From positions 80,584 through 144,583 of the forward strand of contig JAQBQE010000031.1 of NCBI GenBank assembly GCA_028287135.1: a stretch of DNA of 64,000 bases. The letters are read 5' to 3'. The stretch comes from Myxococcales bacterium (GTDB taxonomy: Bacteria > Myxococcota_A > Polyangia > Haliangiales > Haliangiaceae). Positions 9,370-21,376 of this stretch are shown here, piece by piece. Below the pieces are notes generated by a model that worked only from the letters and a program-made list of their open reading frames with translations, ran no database searches and was not told the DNA's origin. The number at the start of each line of letters is the position of its first letter. The first letter of the stretch is position 1. Position numbers and translations under genes: made by a program.

Positions 9370-9735
9370 TCAGCCAACCTTGAGGACGAGCAGGAGCGAA
9401 ATGATGAGGGCGTAGATGACCAGCGACTCGATGAGCGCGAGGCCGAGAATCATCGGGCCGCGGATCTGGCCAGCTGCACCCGGGTTACGGGCGATGCCGT
9501 CGAGCGCGGCGGCCGCAGCGCGGCCCTGACCGATGGAACCGCCGAGCGCGGCGATGCCGATGCCGAGACCGGCAGCGAGGGCGATGATGCCGTAGTTACC
9601 GGCGAGGCCATTGGCCTTGATCGCCTCGGCGTTGAAGCCACCGTCGGCCGGCTGCGCGAACGCAACCGCTGCCATGGCGGCGAGGACGAGGAGGGAGGTG
9701 ATGCTCGTGAAGATGATCTTGCTGCTGCGCTTCAT
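9370..9735 (-). CDS. atpE: F0F1 ATP synthase subunit c with N-terminal signal-like extension
   Basis: Proteolipid subunit of the rotor ring that carries the coupling ion. The 121 residues exceed the usual 75-90 because of a 28-residue signal-peptide-like leader ([10 protein letters not shown] to AFAQ). Two helices follow with the loop ARNPG. The ion site is Gln70 (GSIGQG), Glu103 and Ser104 (LIES), with the same Gln-to-Glu spacing of 33 as the Na+-binding Ilyobacter subunit. A Shine-Dalgarno AAGGAA lies six bases before the ATG. It is the last gene of the atpZ-like, atpI, atpB, atpE unit and is followed by a strong terminator. Confidence 0.96.
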   Translation of the reverse strand: MKRSSKIIFTSITSLLVLAAMAAVAFAQPADGGFNAEAIKANGLAGNYGIIALAAGLGIGIAALGGSIGQGRAAAAALDGIARNPGAAGQIRGPMILGLALIESLVIYALIISLLLVLKVG

Positions 9736-9842
9736 AATAATTTCCTTGGGTCGCGCGGGGCGCCGGTTGGGGGCGAGTGCGGGTCCAGATATCGTGGATT
9801 GGATGCAGGGTAAAGGTGGGTTGCGTCGGAAAAACGAGATCG

Positions 9843-10619
9843 CTAGTGCTCCTCGTGCTCCACGGCCATGGCGATATAGACCATCGTCAGGGTGCAGAAC
9901 ACGATTGCCTGGATCAGGCAAACGAGCAAACCGAGCAGGAGGAACGGGATCGGGACGAGGATCGGCACGAGGGCGAAGAACGACATGACGACCTTGTGGT
10001 CGGCCATCATGTTGCCCATGAGCCGCACGGCGAGCGACATCGGTCGCGCGATGTGGCTGATCAGCTCGATCGGGAGCATCAGGGGAATCAGCGGGATGCT
10101 CGGTCCGAGGAAGTGCTTGAAGTACGCGATGCCGTGCTCCTTGACCCCGTAGACGTGGGTCAGGAGGAACACGAACAGGGCGAGGCCGACGTTGGTCTTG
10201 AGCGTGTCCGTCGGCGCGCTGAAGCCCGGGATCAGCGCGAACATGTTGTTGAACAGGATGAACAGCCAGAGCGCGCCGATCAGCGGGAAGAAGCGCGCGG
10301 CGTTCTTCTCGCCCATCGCGCCTTCGACCATGCCGTAGACGCTCTCGGCGGTGTACTCGAAGAAGTTGCGCAGGTTCATCTTGCGCGGCGGAACGATGCC
10401 CTTGTCGGGGCCCTTGAGGCCGCGGAAGAACGCGATCGATCCCCACAGCACGAACAGCACGACGACCATGGAGATCAGGACGTGCGTGAGGGTCCAGCCG
10501 GACTCTCCGAACATCTGCCACTTCCACGACCGGCCGAGCTTGTGCTGGGCCCACTCGTTGACGTGGGTCCACCAGGAGAAGCGGTTGAGATAATCGAACC
10601 AGGTGCCGTGTTCACCCAT
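9843..10619 (-). CDS. atpB: F0F1 ATP synthase subunit a
   Basis: Stator membrane subunit providing the half-channels for ion flow. 258 residues with five to six hydrophobic helices. The essential arginine is in the motif [14 protein letters not shown] (about residues 196-209), and the helix before it ([11 protein letters not shown]) is the typical partner. The N-terminal periplasmic part has an aromatic-rich stretch. The ATG at 10619 lies inside the end of the atpI-like gene (eight-base overlap), so translation is coupled. F1 genes are not in the window. Confidence 0.96.
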   Translation of the reverse strand: MGEHGTWFDYLNRFSWWTHVNEWAQHKLGRSWKWQMFGESGWTLTHVLISMVVVLFVLWGSIAFFRGLKGPDKGIVPPRKMNLRNFFEYTAESVYGMVEGAMGEKNAARFFPLIGALWLFILFNNMFALIPGFSAPTDTLKTNVGLALFVFLLTHVYGVKEHGIAYFKHFLGPSIPLIPLMLPIELISHIARPMSLAVRLMGNMMADHKVVMSFFALVPILVPIPFLLLGLLVCLIQAIVFCTLTMVYIAMAVEHEEH

Positions 10620-11016
10620 TGGGACGCTCGCTGTCGGGGTCCTGCGCGGGCGCGCGCAGGGCGGTGTACGTGGTCTCGATGACGATCGAGAGGATGAAGA
10701 TCGAGTAGCCGATTGTGAACGCGATGACGTCGAGAGGAAGGAACAGAACGGCGACCGCGACGGCCCCCATGAGCACGATCATCTTGGGCAGCATCAGCAT
10801 CGACGCTGAACCGCCGCCCTTGCCGCTGGCGGCATCGGCCGTCCACTTCACGACCAGCCGGCGCAGGACGTAGAAGTTGATGCAGGTCAGACCCGAGCCG
10901 ACAAGCAGGCCGAGCACGATCGACCGGCTCTGGGTCACCAGGCCGACCAGGACGACGATCGCCGCGAGCGCGTAGTTGATCCGCTCGATGCGGTGGATGC
11001 TCGGGGGGCTAGCCAC
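10612..11016 (-). CDS. atpI: ATP synthase subunit I (AtpI-like)
   Basis: 134-residue small membrane protein of the ATP synthase I family, with four hydrophobic segments (about 14-29, 33-50, 78-96, 98-118) and basic loops (LRRLVVKW). Such proteins assist assembly of the c ring or take up Mg2+. Identity rests on size, topology and position directly upstream of atpB, overlapping its start and overlapping the preceding atpZ-like stop by eight bases. Primary sequence is poorly conserved in this family. Confidence 0.82.
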   Translation of the reverse strand: MASPPSIHRIERINYALAAIVVLVGLVTQSRSIVLGLLVGSGLTCINFYVLRRLVVKWTADAASGKGGGSASMLMLPKMIVLMGAVAVAVLFLPLDVIAFTIGYSIFILSIVIETTYTALRAPAQDPDSERPNG

Positions 11017-11365
11017 GATCGTTGACCTCTCCGGCCTTCTCCGCGCGGCCGACCGCGCGCATCACGCCGCGGAAGCCGGCGATCAGGCCGAACACGAGGA
11101 ACAGCAACATCATCCAGGGCTGGGTCCCGATCTGCTTGTCGAGCCACCAGCCGAACAGCAGGCCGACGATCACCGAGATGCCGAGCTCGAGGCCGACGGA
11201 GCTCGCCGACAGCGCGTCGTACGCGCGCTTGGTCGTGCGCGCCGCGGGGTCGATCGAACGCCGGCCGGTCACGACGCTGGGATGCAGCCGCTGCTCGTCG
11301 GAATCCTGCGACATTTCGCCGCGGTTGGAGGGCGCAGACTGCATCAACGGGGGCCCTGGTACCAC
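11009..11365 (-). CDS. AtpZ/AtpI family protein
   Basis: 118 residues with two hydrophobic segments (about 57-75 and 83-101) carrying the family pattern GLELGISVIVGLLFGWWLDKQIGTQPW followed by LFLVFGLIAGFRGVMRA. AtpZ-type proteins associate with AtpI in F0 assembly or Mg2+ uptake. The start is uncertain: GTG 11365, ATG 11344 and ATG 11314 (MSQDSDEQ) are in frame and none has a strong ribosome site. It is the first gene of the F0 operon, 70 bases downstream of hemL. Confidence 0.8.
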   Translation of the reverse strand: MVPGPPLMQSAPSNRGEMSQDSDEQRLHPSVVTGRRSIDPAARTTKRAYDALSASSVGLELGISVIVGLLFGWWLDKQIGTQPWMMLLFLVFGLIAGFRGVMRAVGRAEKAGEVNDRG

Positions 11366-11435
11366 GCCGAAAAAGCATCGTCAATCGTCAGCGACCACGT
11401 GGGTTTGGACGCAGATCTGCTCGAAATTCTTCGGA

Positions 11436-12710
11436 CTACGCCGCCAGCGTTTCACGGGCGGCAGCCACGATCTGGTCCACGTCCTCGTCGGTGTGCGCCA
11501 GGCTGATGAACATCGCCTCGAATTGCGACGGTGGGAGGAACACGCCGCGCTCCCGCATACCCCGGAAGAACGCGCCGAACCGGTTGGTATCAGCGAGCTT
11601 TGCGGTCTCGTAGTTGGTGACCGGGCCCTTGGTGAAGAACAGGGTCAGCATCGAGCCGACACGGTTCATCACCGCAGGGACGTTGGCCGCGGTCGCCGCT
11701 GCGAGCAGCCCGTCGCCGAGGCGCCTGCCGAGGTGCTCGAGACGATCGTAGGTGCCGGGCCGCGCGAGGATCTCCATCATCTTCAGACCCGCCGCCATCG
11801 CGAGCGGATTTCCACTGAGCGTGCCCGCCTGATAGACGGGGCCGAGCGGCGCGAGCTTCTGCATGATCGCGGCGGCGCCACCGAACGCGGCAGCGGGCAG
11901 GCCGCCGCCGATGATCTTGCCGATCGTGGTCAGGTCGGGGACCACGCCGTAGCGCTCCTGCGCGCCACCATAGGCGACGCGGAACCCGGTCATCACCTCG
12001 TCGAAGATCAGCAGCGTGCCGTGCTTGCGGGTGATCTCGCGCAGGCCCTCCAGGTAGCCGGGCAGGGGCTCGACGAGGCCCATGTTGCCGGCGACCGGCT
12101 CGATGATCATCGCGGCGACATCCCCGCCCTGGCAGAACATCTCGACGGACGCGAGATCGTTGTACGGGACGACGATCGTGTCGCGAGCGGCACCCTCGGG
12201 GACGCCGGCCGAGCCGGGAATCCCGAGCGTCGCAGCGCCGGATCCGGCGGCGACGAGCAAGCAGTCAGCGTGACCGTGGTAGCCGCCATCGGCCTTGATG
12301 ATCTTCGCGCGATTGGTGAAGCCGCGAGCGAGCCGCAGCGCGCTCATCGTGGCCTCGGTGCCCGAGGACACCGCGCGGACCATCTCCATCGACGGCACCG
12401 CCTCGCGCAGCGTCTCGGCGAACTTGACCTCGACCTCGGTCGGCGCGCCGAACGTGGTCCCCATCGACAGCATTTCCTTGATGGTGTCGAGGATGTCGCG
12501 ATGAGCGTGGCCGAGGATCAGCGGCCCCCAGCTCCCGATCAGGTCGAGGTAGCGGTTGCCGTCGACATCCCAGATCGACGCGCCATCGCCCTGCGACACG
12601 AACACCGGATCGGCGCCGACCGAGCGGCATCCGCGGACCGGCGAGTTGACGCCGCCCGGGATGACCGCCTGCGCTCGCTCGTAGATCGACTGACTGCGTT
12701 GAATCGACAT
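11436..12710 (-). CDS. hemL: Glutamate-1-semialdehyde 2,1-aminomutase
   Basis: PLP enzyme converting glutamate-1-semialdehyde to 5-aminolevulinate in the C5 pathway to haem. 424 residues, normal length. Visible motifs: IPGGVNSPVRG at the N-terminus, SSGTEATMSALRLAR (PLP phosphate site), YHGHADCLLV, FDEVMTGFRV with the PLP Asp, and the catalytic Lys in TTIGKIIGGGLP. The gene sits 39 bases downstream of gyrA on the same strand and 70 bases before the F0 genes. The multihaem cytochrome elsewhere in the window depends on this pathway. Confidence 0.98.
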   Translation of the reverse strand: MSIQRSQSIYERAQAVIPGGVNSPVRGCRSVGADPVFVSQGDGASIWDVDGNRYLDLIGSWGPLILGHAHRDILDTIKEMLSMGTTFGAPTEVEVKFAETLREAVPSMEMVRAVSSGTEATMSALRLARGFTNRAKIIKADGGYHGHADCLLVAAGSGAATLGIPGSAGVPEGAARDTIVVPYNDLASVEMFCQGGDVAAMIIEPVAGNMGLVEPLPGYLEGLREITRKHGTLLIFDEVMTGFRVAYGGAQERYGVVPDLTTIGKIIGGGLPAAAFGGAAAIMQKLAPLGPVYQAGTLSGNPLAMAAGLKMMEILARPGTYDRLEHLGRRLGDGLLAAATAANVPAVMNRVGSMLTLFFTKGPVTNYETAKLADTNRFGAFFRGMRERGVFLPPSQFEAMFISLAHTDEDVDQIVAAARETLAA

Positions 12711-12749
12711 GCGGGGGGAACGTAGCGCGATTTCCCCCGCCGTATGCCG

Positions 12750-15431
<2,682 letters not shown>

Positions 15432-15742
15432 CTGCGAGGTCAGGGTATAGCCCGCCCGACGGGCACGCTCAACGCGAGGCGGGGGTAGATCGCCCTCGAC
15501 GATCGACTCTCGGCCCGCTTCTAGGGGAACGGATTTCAGCGCCGGTGGAGCCCGATTTGGGCCCCGTGACGTTGCGTTCGGCAACGCAGGAACGGCGGAT
15601 CGGGCGGTCGCCCGCAGGCTCGCGATGGCACGTGCCTTGATGCTGATTTCTCGCGGCGCACGCAGGGAGAGTGGTCGTCGGGACGGGCAGTGCGCGCGCA
15701 CTCGCTCTACGGCGTCGAGGGTAGGGCGCGGTCGCCGCTCGT
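15432..15742. other. Gene-free stretch between gyrA and the OmpA-like gene
   Basis: About 310 bases containing the gyrA leader (minus strand) and the downstream region of nothing else, since the OmpA gene to the left also reads leftward. The gyrA frame remains open for 270 bases here but without homology. A six-pair dyad TGCGTT/AACGCA at 15573-15588 is the only structure noticed. No convincing -35/-10 pair was found. Confidence 0.5.
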
Positions 15743-17185
15743 TCAGCGCGGCTTGAGCTCGACCCGACGGTTCTTCGCACGTGCAGCGGTGAGCGCACGC
15801 CCACGCAGCCCGGTCGGATTCTCGAGCGGCATCGCCGCGCCATAGCCCTTCGCGGTGATCCGGTGGTCGCTGACGCCCTTGGCCACGACGTACGCACGGA
15901 TCGCATCCGCGCGTGCCTGCGAGAGCTCGAGGTTGGTACCGAACTTCTTCGACCTGATCGGCAGGTCGTCGGTGTGGACCTCGATCTCGATCCGCAGGTC
16001 AGGCGTTGCGACCAGCACGGCGACCAACTCGTCGAGCGCCTTGCTCGACACGGACGAGAGCTCGGTGCTGTTGACCTTGAACTGGATGCCCGCGAGCGGC
16101 CGGCTCGCGATGTCCTGCACGCGCCCCGGCATCTGGTCCGGGCAGCCGTCTTCGTCGCGGTACCCGTTGATCGTCTCGGGTTCGGCATCGCAGCCGTCGG
16201 TCAGATCGGTGATGCCATCGGCGTCGTTGTCGGGCTCGGGGCAGCCATCGTCGTCCTGGAACCCGTCCTTGTCCTCGGCCTCCGCCGGGCAGCGGTCCGT
16301 GTTGTCGGTGATCCCGTCGCTGTCGTTGTCGTGCTCGGGGCAGCCATCGCCGTCCTGAAAGCCATCGCGATCCTCGGCGTCGAACGCGCACGTGTCCTCG
16401 CCGTCGACCAGCCCATCCGCATCGTTGTCGGGCTCGGGGCAGCCGTCGTCGTCGGAGAACCCGTCCGGATCCTCGGGCTCGGCGGGGCACTGGTCTTGCG
16501 CGCCGCGGATCGAATCGTGGTCGCCGTCGCCGTCGGGCGGGGGCTCGATGACATCGCGGCGGGCAGGGGCATCACCGCCGAGGACCGCGTAGACCGAGAC
16601 CAGGGCCTCGAAGTCCGCCGTCACCTTGCGGTTGTTCGGATCCGCCGGAATCGTGTTCTCGCTGCTCGGCACGGCGAGCACTCGCGCATCCGCGCGCAGA
16701 CCCCAGTGGTCGCCCGCACGGATCTTGACGCCGGCGCCGACGAAGTACGCAGCATCCGTGTCCTCGCTGATGTTGCGCATCGGATCACGGACGTAGTTCT
16801 CGTTCTTGCTGTTGACGACCGAGAACCCGCCCGCTCCCACGAACATGATCGGGAGCACGACGGCGTCGGGGTTCCGTGCCCGCGCCTGCGCCACGAGCTG
16901 CGCTCGGTACGTCAGGTCGGTGACCCCGAACTCGGTCTCGCGAGCGACCGTCGGGATCATCCCGACCTCCGCCTCGATCCCGAGGACCTCCGCGAAGTAG
17001 ATGCCGATCCGGAGGCCGGCGAGCAGCGAGTTGCGCTGGCTCGGGCCGTCCGGCTGGTCCGCCACGCCCAGCTCGCTGCGCGAGTTGAACACGTGGACAC
17101 CGGCCATTCCGCCGATCTCCACGTCCGCGTGGGCCACCGAGGTCGCCGCCACGCACGCCAACAGGATCGAGGCCGATCGAGTCAT
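15743..17185 (-). CDS. OmpA-like outer-membrane protein with thrombospondin type 3 repeats (copy B)
   Basis: 480 residues. A signal peptide (1-20, ending AHA-DVEIG) precedes an N-terminal beta-barrel-like domain (about 21-215) with features of OmpA/OprF-like porins. The middle (about 225-345) has at least five TSP3-type calcium repeats of the form DNDADGxxDxxDxCP, rich in Asp and with paired Cys. The C-terminal OmpA domain (about 355-480) binds peptidoglycan, with [14 protein letters not shown] and RVELKPR. It is a paralogue of the gene immediately upstream and lies 66 bases from it in the same direction. It ties the outer membrane to the wall and probably needs Ca2+ for stability. Confidence 0.9.
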   Translation of the reverse strand: MTRSASILLACVAATSVAHADVEIGGMAGVHVFNSRSELGVADQPDGPSQRNSLLAGLRIGIYFAEVLGIEAEVGMIPTVARETEFGVTDLTYRAQLVAQARARNPDAVVLPIMFVGAGGFSVVNSKNENYVRDPMRNISEDTDAAYFVGAGVKIRAGDHWGLRADARVLAVPSSENTIPADPNNRKVTADFEALVSVYAVLGGDAPARRDVIEPPPDGDGDHDSIRGAQDQCPAEPEDPDGFSDDDGCPEPDNDADGLVDGEDTCAFDAEDRDGFQDGDGCPEHDNDSDGITDNTDRCPAEAEDKDGFQDDDGCPEPDNDADGITDLTDGCDAEPETINGYRDEDGCPDQMPGRVQDIASRPLAGIQFKVNSTELSSVSSKALDELVAVLVATPDLRIEIEVHTDDLPIRSKKFGTNLELSQARADAIRAYVVAKGVSDHRITAKGYGAAMPLENPTGLRGRALTAARAKNRRVELKPR

Positions 17186-17251
17186 CCCCCGAGTCGTAAC
17201 CGGTCTCAGACGCCTCGTTGAGCCGCCTGGACCGGTTTCACCCGGGATCGC

Positions 17252-18769
17252 TTACTTGACCGGGGCCGGCGTCGCCGTCGGCGTCGGCGTACCGCTGGTC
17301 AGCGAGCTCACGAGCTGGAACTCGACGCGGCGGTTCTTCGAGCGCGCGGTCGTCAGCTTGCGACCCTTGAGACCGGTCGGGCTCTCGACCGGCAGGCTGT
17401 CGCCATAACCCTTCGCGGTCAGGCGGCCCTGGTCGACGCCCTTCTTGATGAAGTACTCGCGAACCGTCTCGGCGCGCGCCTGCGACAGCTCGAGGTTGTC
17501 GGCGTACTTGCCGCCCTTCTTGATCAGCACGTCGTCCGTGTGGCCCTGGATCTCCATCTTGAGGTCCGGGAACTCCTTGAGCACCGCGACCGCCTTGTCG
17601 AGCGTACGGTTCGACACCGCGAGCAGCTCGGCCGAGTTGACGCGGAAGTTGATGCCCTGGATGGCGCCGACAAACTTCTTCAACTTGGCCGGGATCTCGT
17701 CCGGGCAGCCGTCGTCGTCCTGGTAGCCGTTCTTGGTCTCCGGCTGATCGGTGCACTTGTCGTTCGGGTCGAGCACGCCGTCACCGTCGTTGTCCGGATC
17801 CGGGCAACCGTCGTCGTCCTGGAAGTTGTCCTTGTCCTCGGCTTCGAGCGGGCAGCGATCCGAACCATCGTTGATGCCATCGCTGTCATTGTCGGGATCC
17901 GGGCAACCGTCGTCGTCCTGGAAGCCGTCCTTGTCCTCGGCGTCCGTCGGGCACTTGTCGCTGGCGTCGAGGATGCCATCGGCATCGTTGTCAGGCTCGG
18001 GGCAGCCGTCCTCGTCCTGGAACGCGTCCTTGTCCTCGGGGTCGGTCGGGCACTGATCCGCAGCGCCGCGGATGCCGTCGCGATCGGCGTCGTCGTCGGC
18101 CGGCGGTGCCGCCTCGACGATGGTCTGCTGCTTCTCGCCGCGACCAAACTCGACGTAGACCGAGGCGAGCGCCTCGAAGTCGGTCGTGGCGCGGTCGTCA
18201 TCGGGATCCTGGTCGGGGTTCTCGCTGCTCGGCACCATCAGCAGGCGTGCGTCGAGCCGGAGGCCCCACTTGTCGCCGAGGCGGAACTTCGCGCCGAGAC
18301 CCGCGTAGAACGCCGGGTCGGTGTCCTCGTCGATGTTCCTCGTCGGATCGTTCATCACGCTGTCGTTGCTCGAATCGACGACGGAGAACGCACCGGCGCC
18401 TGCGAGCACGAACGGAATGAACACGTTGTCCGGATTCGATGCGCGGAACTGCGCGATCAGGTGGGCCCGGTAGGTGAGATTGGTGATCCCGTACTCGAGC
18501 TCACGCGCGACGCTGGGGATGATCCCGAACTCGCCTTCGATCCCGATCACGTCGTTGAAGTAGAGGCCGAGCCGCAGGCCCAGGAGGAGCGAGTTGCGCT
18601 CGCTGGGTGCATTCGGGTCGTCGAGGACACCGAGCTCGTTCTGCTTGTTGAAGACGTGAACGCCGCCGGTCGCGCCGATCTCCACGTTGGCATGCGCCAC
18701 CAGGGATGTAGTTGCGATGACGCCGCAGGACATCGCAGCAAGTAAGGTCGTTGAAGACAGTCGAGTCAT
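17252..18769 (-). CDS. OmpA-like outer-membrane protein with thrombospondin type 3 repeats (copy A)
   Basis: 505 residues from ATG 18769; an earlier in-frame ATG adds 12 residues that precede the natural signal peptide (MTRLSSTTLLAAM to AHA-NVEIG). The organisation equals the downstream paralogue: barrel-like N-terminus, five or more DNDxDG...D.CP calcium repeats (about 240-365), and a C-terminal OmpA peptidoglycan-binding domain with GHTDDVLIKKGG and [15 protein letters not shown]. An extra Pro/Thr tail follows the OmpA domain. The pair clearly arose by tandem duplication with later divergence. A short dyad lies 20 bases before the start. Confidence 0.91.
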   Translation of the reverse strand: MTRLSSTTLLAAMSCGVIATTSLVAHANVEIGATGGVHVFNKQNELGVLDDPNAPSERNSLLLGLRLGLYFNDVIGIEGEFGIIPSVARELEYGITNLTYRAHLIAQFRASNPDNVFIPFVLAGAGAFSVVDSSNDSVMNDPTRNIDEDTDPAFYAGLGAKFRLGDKWGLRLDARLLMVPSSENPDQDPDDDRATTDFEALASVYVEFGRGEKQQTIVEAAPPADDDADRDGIRGAADQCPTDPEDKDAFQDEDGCPEPDNDADGILDASDKCPTDAEDKDGFQDDDGCPDPDNDSDGINDGSDRCPLEAEDKDNFQDDDGCPDPDNDGDGVLDPNDKCTDQPETKNGYQDDDGCPDEIPAKLKKFVGAIQGINFRVNSAELLAVSNRTLDKAVAVLKEFPDLKMEIQGHTDDVLIKKGGKYADNLELSQARAETVREYFIKKGVDQGRLTAKGYGDSLPVESPTGLKGRKLTTARSKNRRVEFQLVSSLTSGTPTPTATPAPVK

Positions 18770-18788
18770 AATCGATTGGTAACCCCGC

Positions 18789-18808
18789 TCAGTGGCAAAC
18801 TCCACTGA
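18789..18808 (-). promoter_or_regulatory. Dyad upstream of OmpA-like copy A
   Basis: Perfect seven-base inverted repeat TCAGTGG/CCACTGA with a six-base loop, 20 bases before the OmpA-like ATG and about 100 bases before the divergent DUF255 gene. It could be an operator half-site pair or an mRNA leader hairpin. Nothing else supports a function. Confidence 0.3.
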
Positions 18809-18911
18809 TCGGACCCGGTCTCATGTGATCTACGTAGTGATCTTCCATGAGGGGCTAGATAGGGTCGGGAGCGCGGTTGCAGCTCCGACGAGCGCAGCGT
18901 AAGAGCCGCCT

Positions 18912-20942
18912 ATGCCGAATCGCCTCGGGGCCGAGAGCTCGCCGTACCTCCGGCAACACGCCGACAACCCGGTGGCGTGGTGGCCGTGGAGCGAGGAGGC
19001 GTTCGCCGAGGCTCGGCGCACCGGCAAGCCGGTGTTCGTCTCGATCGGTTATGCCGCGTGTCACTGGTGCCATGTCATGGCGCACGAGAGCTTCGAGGAC
19101 GAAGCGACCGCGAAGCTGATGAACGAGCTGTTCGTCAACATCAAGGTCGACCGCGAAGAACGCCCGGACGTCGACGCGATCTACATGAACGCGATCATGG
19201 TGCAGGGCGAGGGCGGGGGCTGGCCGCTGTCCGCGTTCTGCCTCCCGGATGGTCGGCCGTACTTCATGGGTACCTACTTTCCGCCGGTCGCGAGGGCAGG
19301 GCGGCCGAGCTTCAAGGAGGCCCTCGAGGCGATGGCGGATGCGTTCCGCAGTCGCCGCGCGGATGCCGAGGACAACGCGCTCGCGCTGATCGATGGCCTG
19401 CAGCGGGTCGATGCGCACTACCGGCGCGGCGCACACGCCGCCGATCCCAGGGGGCTCGCGGCGTCGCTCGTGATCAGCGCCGGACGTCAGCTCGCGGAGC
19501 GCTGTGATCCAGTGCATGGCGGCCTCGGCGGCGCGCCGAAGTTTCCGTCGTGCTCGAGCCACGAGCTGCTCGCCCGCGCGGGTCGGTTCCCGCTCGGTCA
19601 ACCGGCGCGTGAAGCGTTCGATCAGTGGGCGCGCGGCATGGCCGAGGGCGGCATCTACGATCACCTCGGCGGTGGGTTCTCGCGCTACTCCGTCGATGCG
19701 AAGTGGCTCGTTCCGCACTTCGAGAAGATGCTCTACGACCAGGGGCAGCTGCTGGCGATCTACGCGAGCGTGGTCGCGATGAACGGGCCGCTTGCGCCGC
19801 GTGCTCGCGAGGTGATCGCAGAGACGGTCGCGTTCCTCGAGCGCGAGCTCTCGGATCCCGCGGGTGGGCTGTGGTCCTCGCTCGACGCCGATAGCGAAGG
19901 CGAGGAGGGCAAGTTCTACGTGTGGACGCCGGCCGAGCTGCGCACTGTGCTCGGACCGATGAGTGGGCTCGTGTTCGCCGGCGCGTACGGCGTGACCGAG
20001 ACGGGTAACTTCGAGCACCGCACGAGCGTGCTGTCGCGGATCACCCCACGAACGTCGCCGCACGAGGAGGAGCAGCTCGCCGAGCTCCGCGCGAAGCTGT
20101 TCGCCGCGCGCGAGCAGCGGATCCGGCCGGGCACCGACGACAAGGTGCTCGCGGCATGGAACGGTCTCGCGATCACCGGGCTGGTCGCGTCGTGGCGCTC
20201 GACCGGGCAAGCGCCGGCGCTCGCGCTCGCGCTTCGTGTCGCGACGTTCCTCCGCGATCGGATGGTGGAGGGAGACCGGATCGCCCGCGTGTTCCACGAG
20301 GGCGCGACCAAGCAGCTCGACGGTACGCTCGATGATTACGCGTTCTGCGGCGCGGCGTTCCTCGACCTCGCCGAGGCGACCGGCGATCGCGCGTGGTGGG
20401 ACCTCGGTGCGGCGCTCCTGCGGTCCGCGCGTGAGCGGTTCGTCAGTGAGGAGGACGGCGTCGTCGTGTTCTATCTCGCACCCGCCGGCGATCCGCTGCT
20501 GGTGCATCGACCCGAGTCTCATCAGGATGGTGCGATTCCGTCGGGCGCTGCGATCGCGACGGCTGCGCTGGTCCGGCTCGGGCTGGTCGCCGAAGACGAG
20601 GCCGCGCTCGCGCTGGCGGAGAAGTATCTCGTGCAACGCCTGACCGGAGCGACCGGCGTCAATGCATGGGCGAATTCGGCGCTGCTCGCTGCGATGGATC
20701 TCCATCTCCACGCCAAGGTGCTGGTCGCGACCGAGGGCACCGGTCGCGAGGCGTTGCTCGCGGCCGCGCGCACGACGTACGCGCCGACCCTGTGTATCGC
20801 GGGGCCATGGGCGAGCGCGTCGATCCTCGAGGCCAAGACGCCGGCCGCGAACGGCGCGTCACGGGCGTTCGTGTGCACGGGGCCGACCTGCGCCCCACCG
20901 GTCACCGAGCCTGCAAAGCTCGTCGCGCTGCTCGCGACGTAG
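18912..20942 (+). CDS. DUF255 (YyaL/Spata20-like) thioredoxin-fold protein
   Basis: 676 residues. The N-terminal thioredoxin-like domain (about 1-165) holds the family signature [19 protein letters not shown] and the CHWCHVM motif at about 53-59. The remainder is an (alpha/alpha)6 glycoside-hydrolase-like domain with [15 protein letters not shown] and [18 protein letters not shown]. The family is near-universal and linked to redox or N-acylglucosamine epimerase-like folds, but no enzyme activity is firmly known. It is divergent from the OmpA-like gene and convergent with the small membrane protein that follows, six bases apart. Confidence 0.95.
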   Translation: MPNRLGAESSPYLRQHADNPVAWWPWSEEAFAEARRTGKPVFVSIGYAACHWCHVMAHESFEDEATAKLMNELFVNIKVDREERPDVDAIYMNAIMVQGEGGGWPLSAFCLPDGRPYFMGTYFPPVARAGRPSFKEALEAMADAFRSRRADAEDNALALIDGLQRVDAHYRRGAHAADPRGLAASLVISAGRQLAERCDPVHGGLGGAPKFPSCSSHELLARAGRFPLGQPAREAFDQWARGMAEGGIYDHLGGGFSRYSVDAKWLVPHFEKMLYDQGQLLAIYASVVAMNGPLAPRAREVIAETVAFLERELSDPAGGLWSSLDADSEGEEGKFYVWTPAELRTVLGPMSGLVFAGAYGVTETGNFEHRTSVLSRITPRTSPHEEEQLAELRAKLFAAREQRIRPGTDDKVLAAWNGLAITGLVASWRSTGQAPALALALRVATFLRDRMVEGDRIARVFHEGATKQLDGTLDDYAFCGAAFLDLAEATGDRAWWDLGAALLRSARERFVSEEDGVVVFYLAPAGDPLLVHRPESHQDGAIPSGAAIATAALVRLGLVAEDEAALALAEKYLVQRLTGATGVNAWANSALLAAMDLHLHAKVLVATEGTGREALLAAARTTYAPTLCIAGPWASASILEAKTPAANGASRAFVCTGPTCAPPVTEPAKLVALLAT

Positions 20943-20948
20943 CCGCGC

Positions 20949-21356
20949 TCAGACGCTCTTCTTCATTCCGTACATCAGCAGCAGGGCGAACACCGCCATC
21001 GGGATCAAGTACGGCAGGACGATGAGTCCGAGCTCGAACTTGCTCCAGCCGACGATGATCTCCGCCCACGCGACCGAGCCCGCGATCAGGAACGCACCAA
21101 ATCCTTCGGGCCAGTCGGTCTCCATCTTGAGACCGAGCCAGAAGATCAGTGCACCGGCGAGGAACATCACGGTCGCGCCGGCCCAGCTCGGCATGCCCAT
21201 AAAGGTCTTCAGGCCTTCCTTCGCGCTCGTCGGGTTCTTCCACACGACGTTGACGATGATGATGAGCGCGACGAAGAGCACCATCAGGATCAGGTAGGTC
21301 CAGATCTTGGACCGGCCCTTGCCCATGAATTCGCGTTCGACGGTCTCTTCCCCCAT
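20949..21356 (-). CDS. Small four-helix membrane protein
   Basis: 135 residues with a short charged N-terminus and four hydrophobic segments (about 18-39, 60-78, 86-106, 112-130). Small loops contain KNPTSAKEGLKTF and METDWPEGFG. It follows the TPR kinase's upstream neighbour on the minus strand only in orientation: its start at 21356 is 20 bases downstream of the kinase stop, so it is probably the last gene of the kinase transcript. No family is recognised. Confidence 0.72.
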   Translation of the reverse strand: MGEETVEREFMGKGRSKIWTYLILMVLFVALIIIVNVVWKNPTSAKEGLKTFMGMPSWAGATVMFLAGALIFWLGLKMETDWPEGFGAFLIAGSVAWAEIIVGWSKFELGLIVLPYLIPMAVFALLLMYGMKKSV

Positions 21357-21376
21357 ATCAAGTCATCGTATGCGAA

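Noticed and set aside
11022..12725. 567-residue plus-strand frame opposite hemL
   Set aside because: Composition is typical of antisense frames in high-GC genes; hemL on the other strand has all catalytic motifs.
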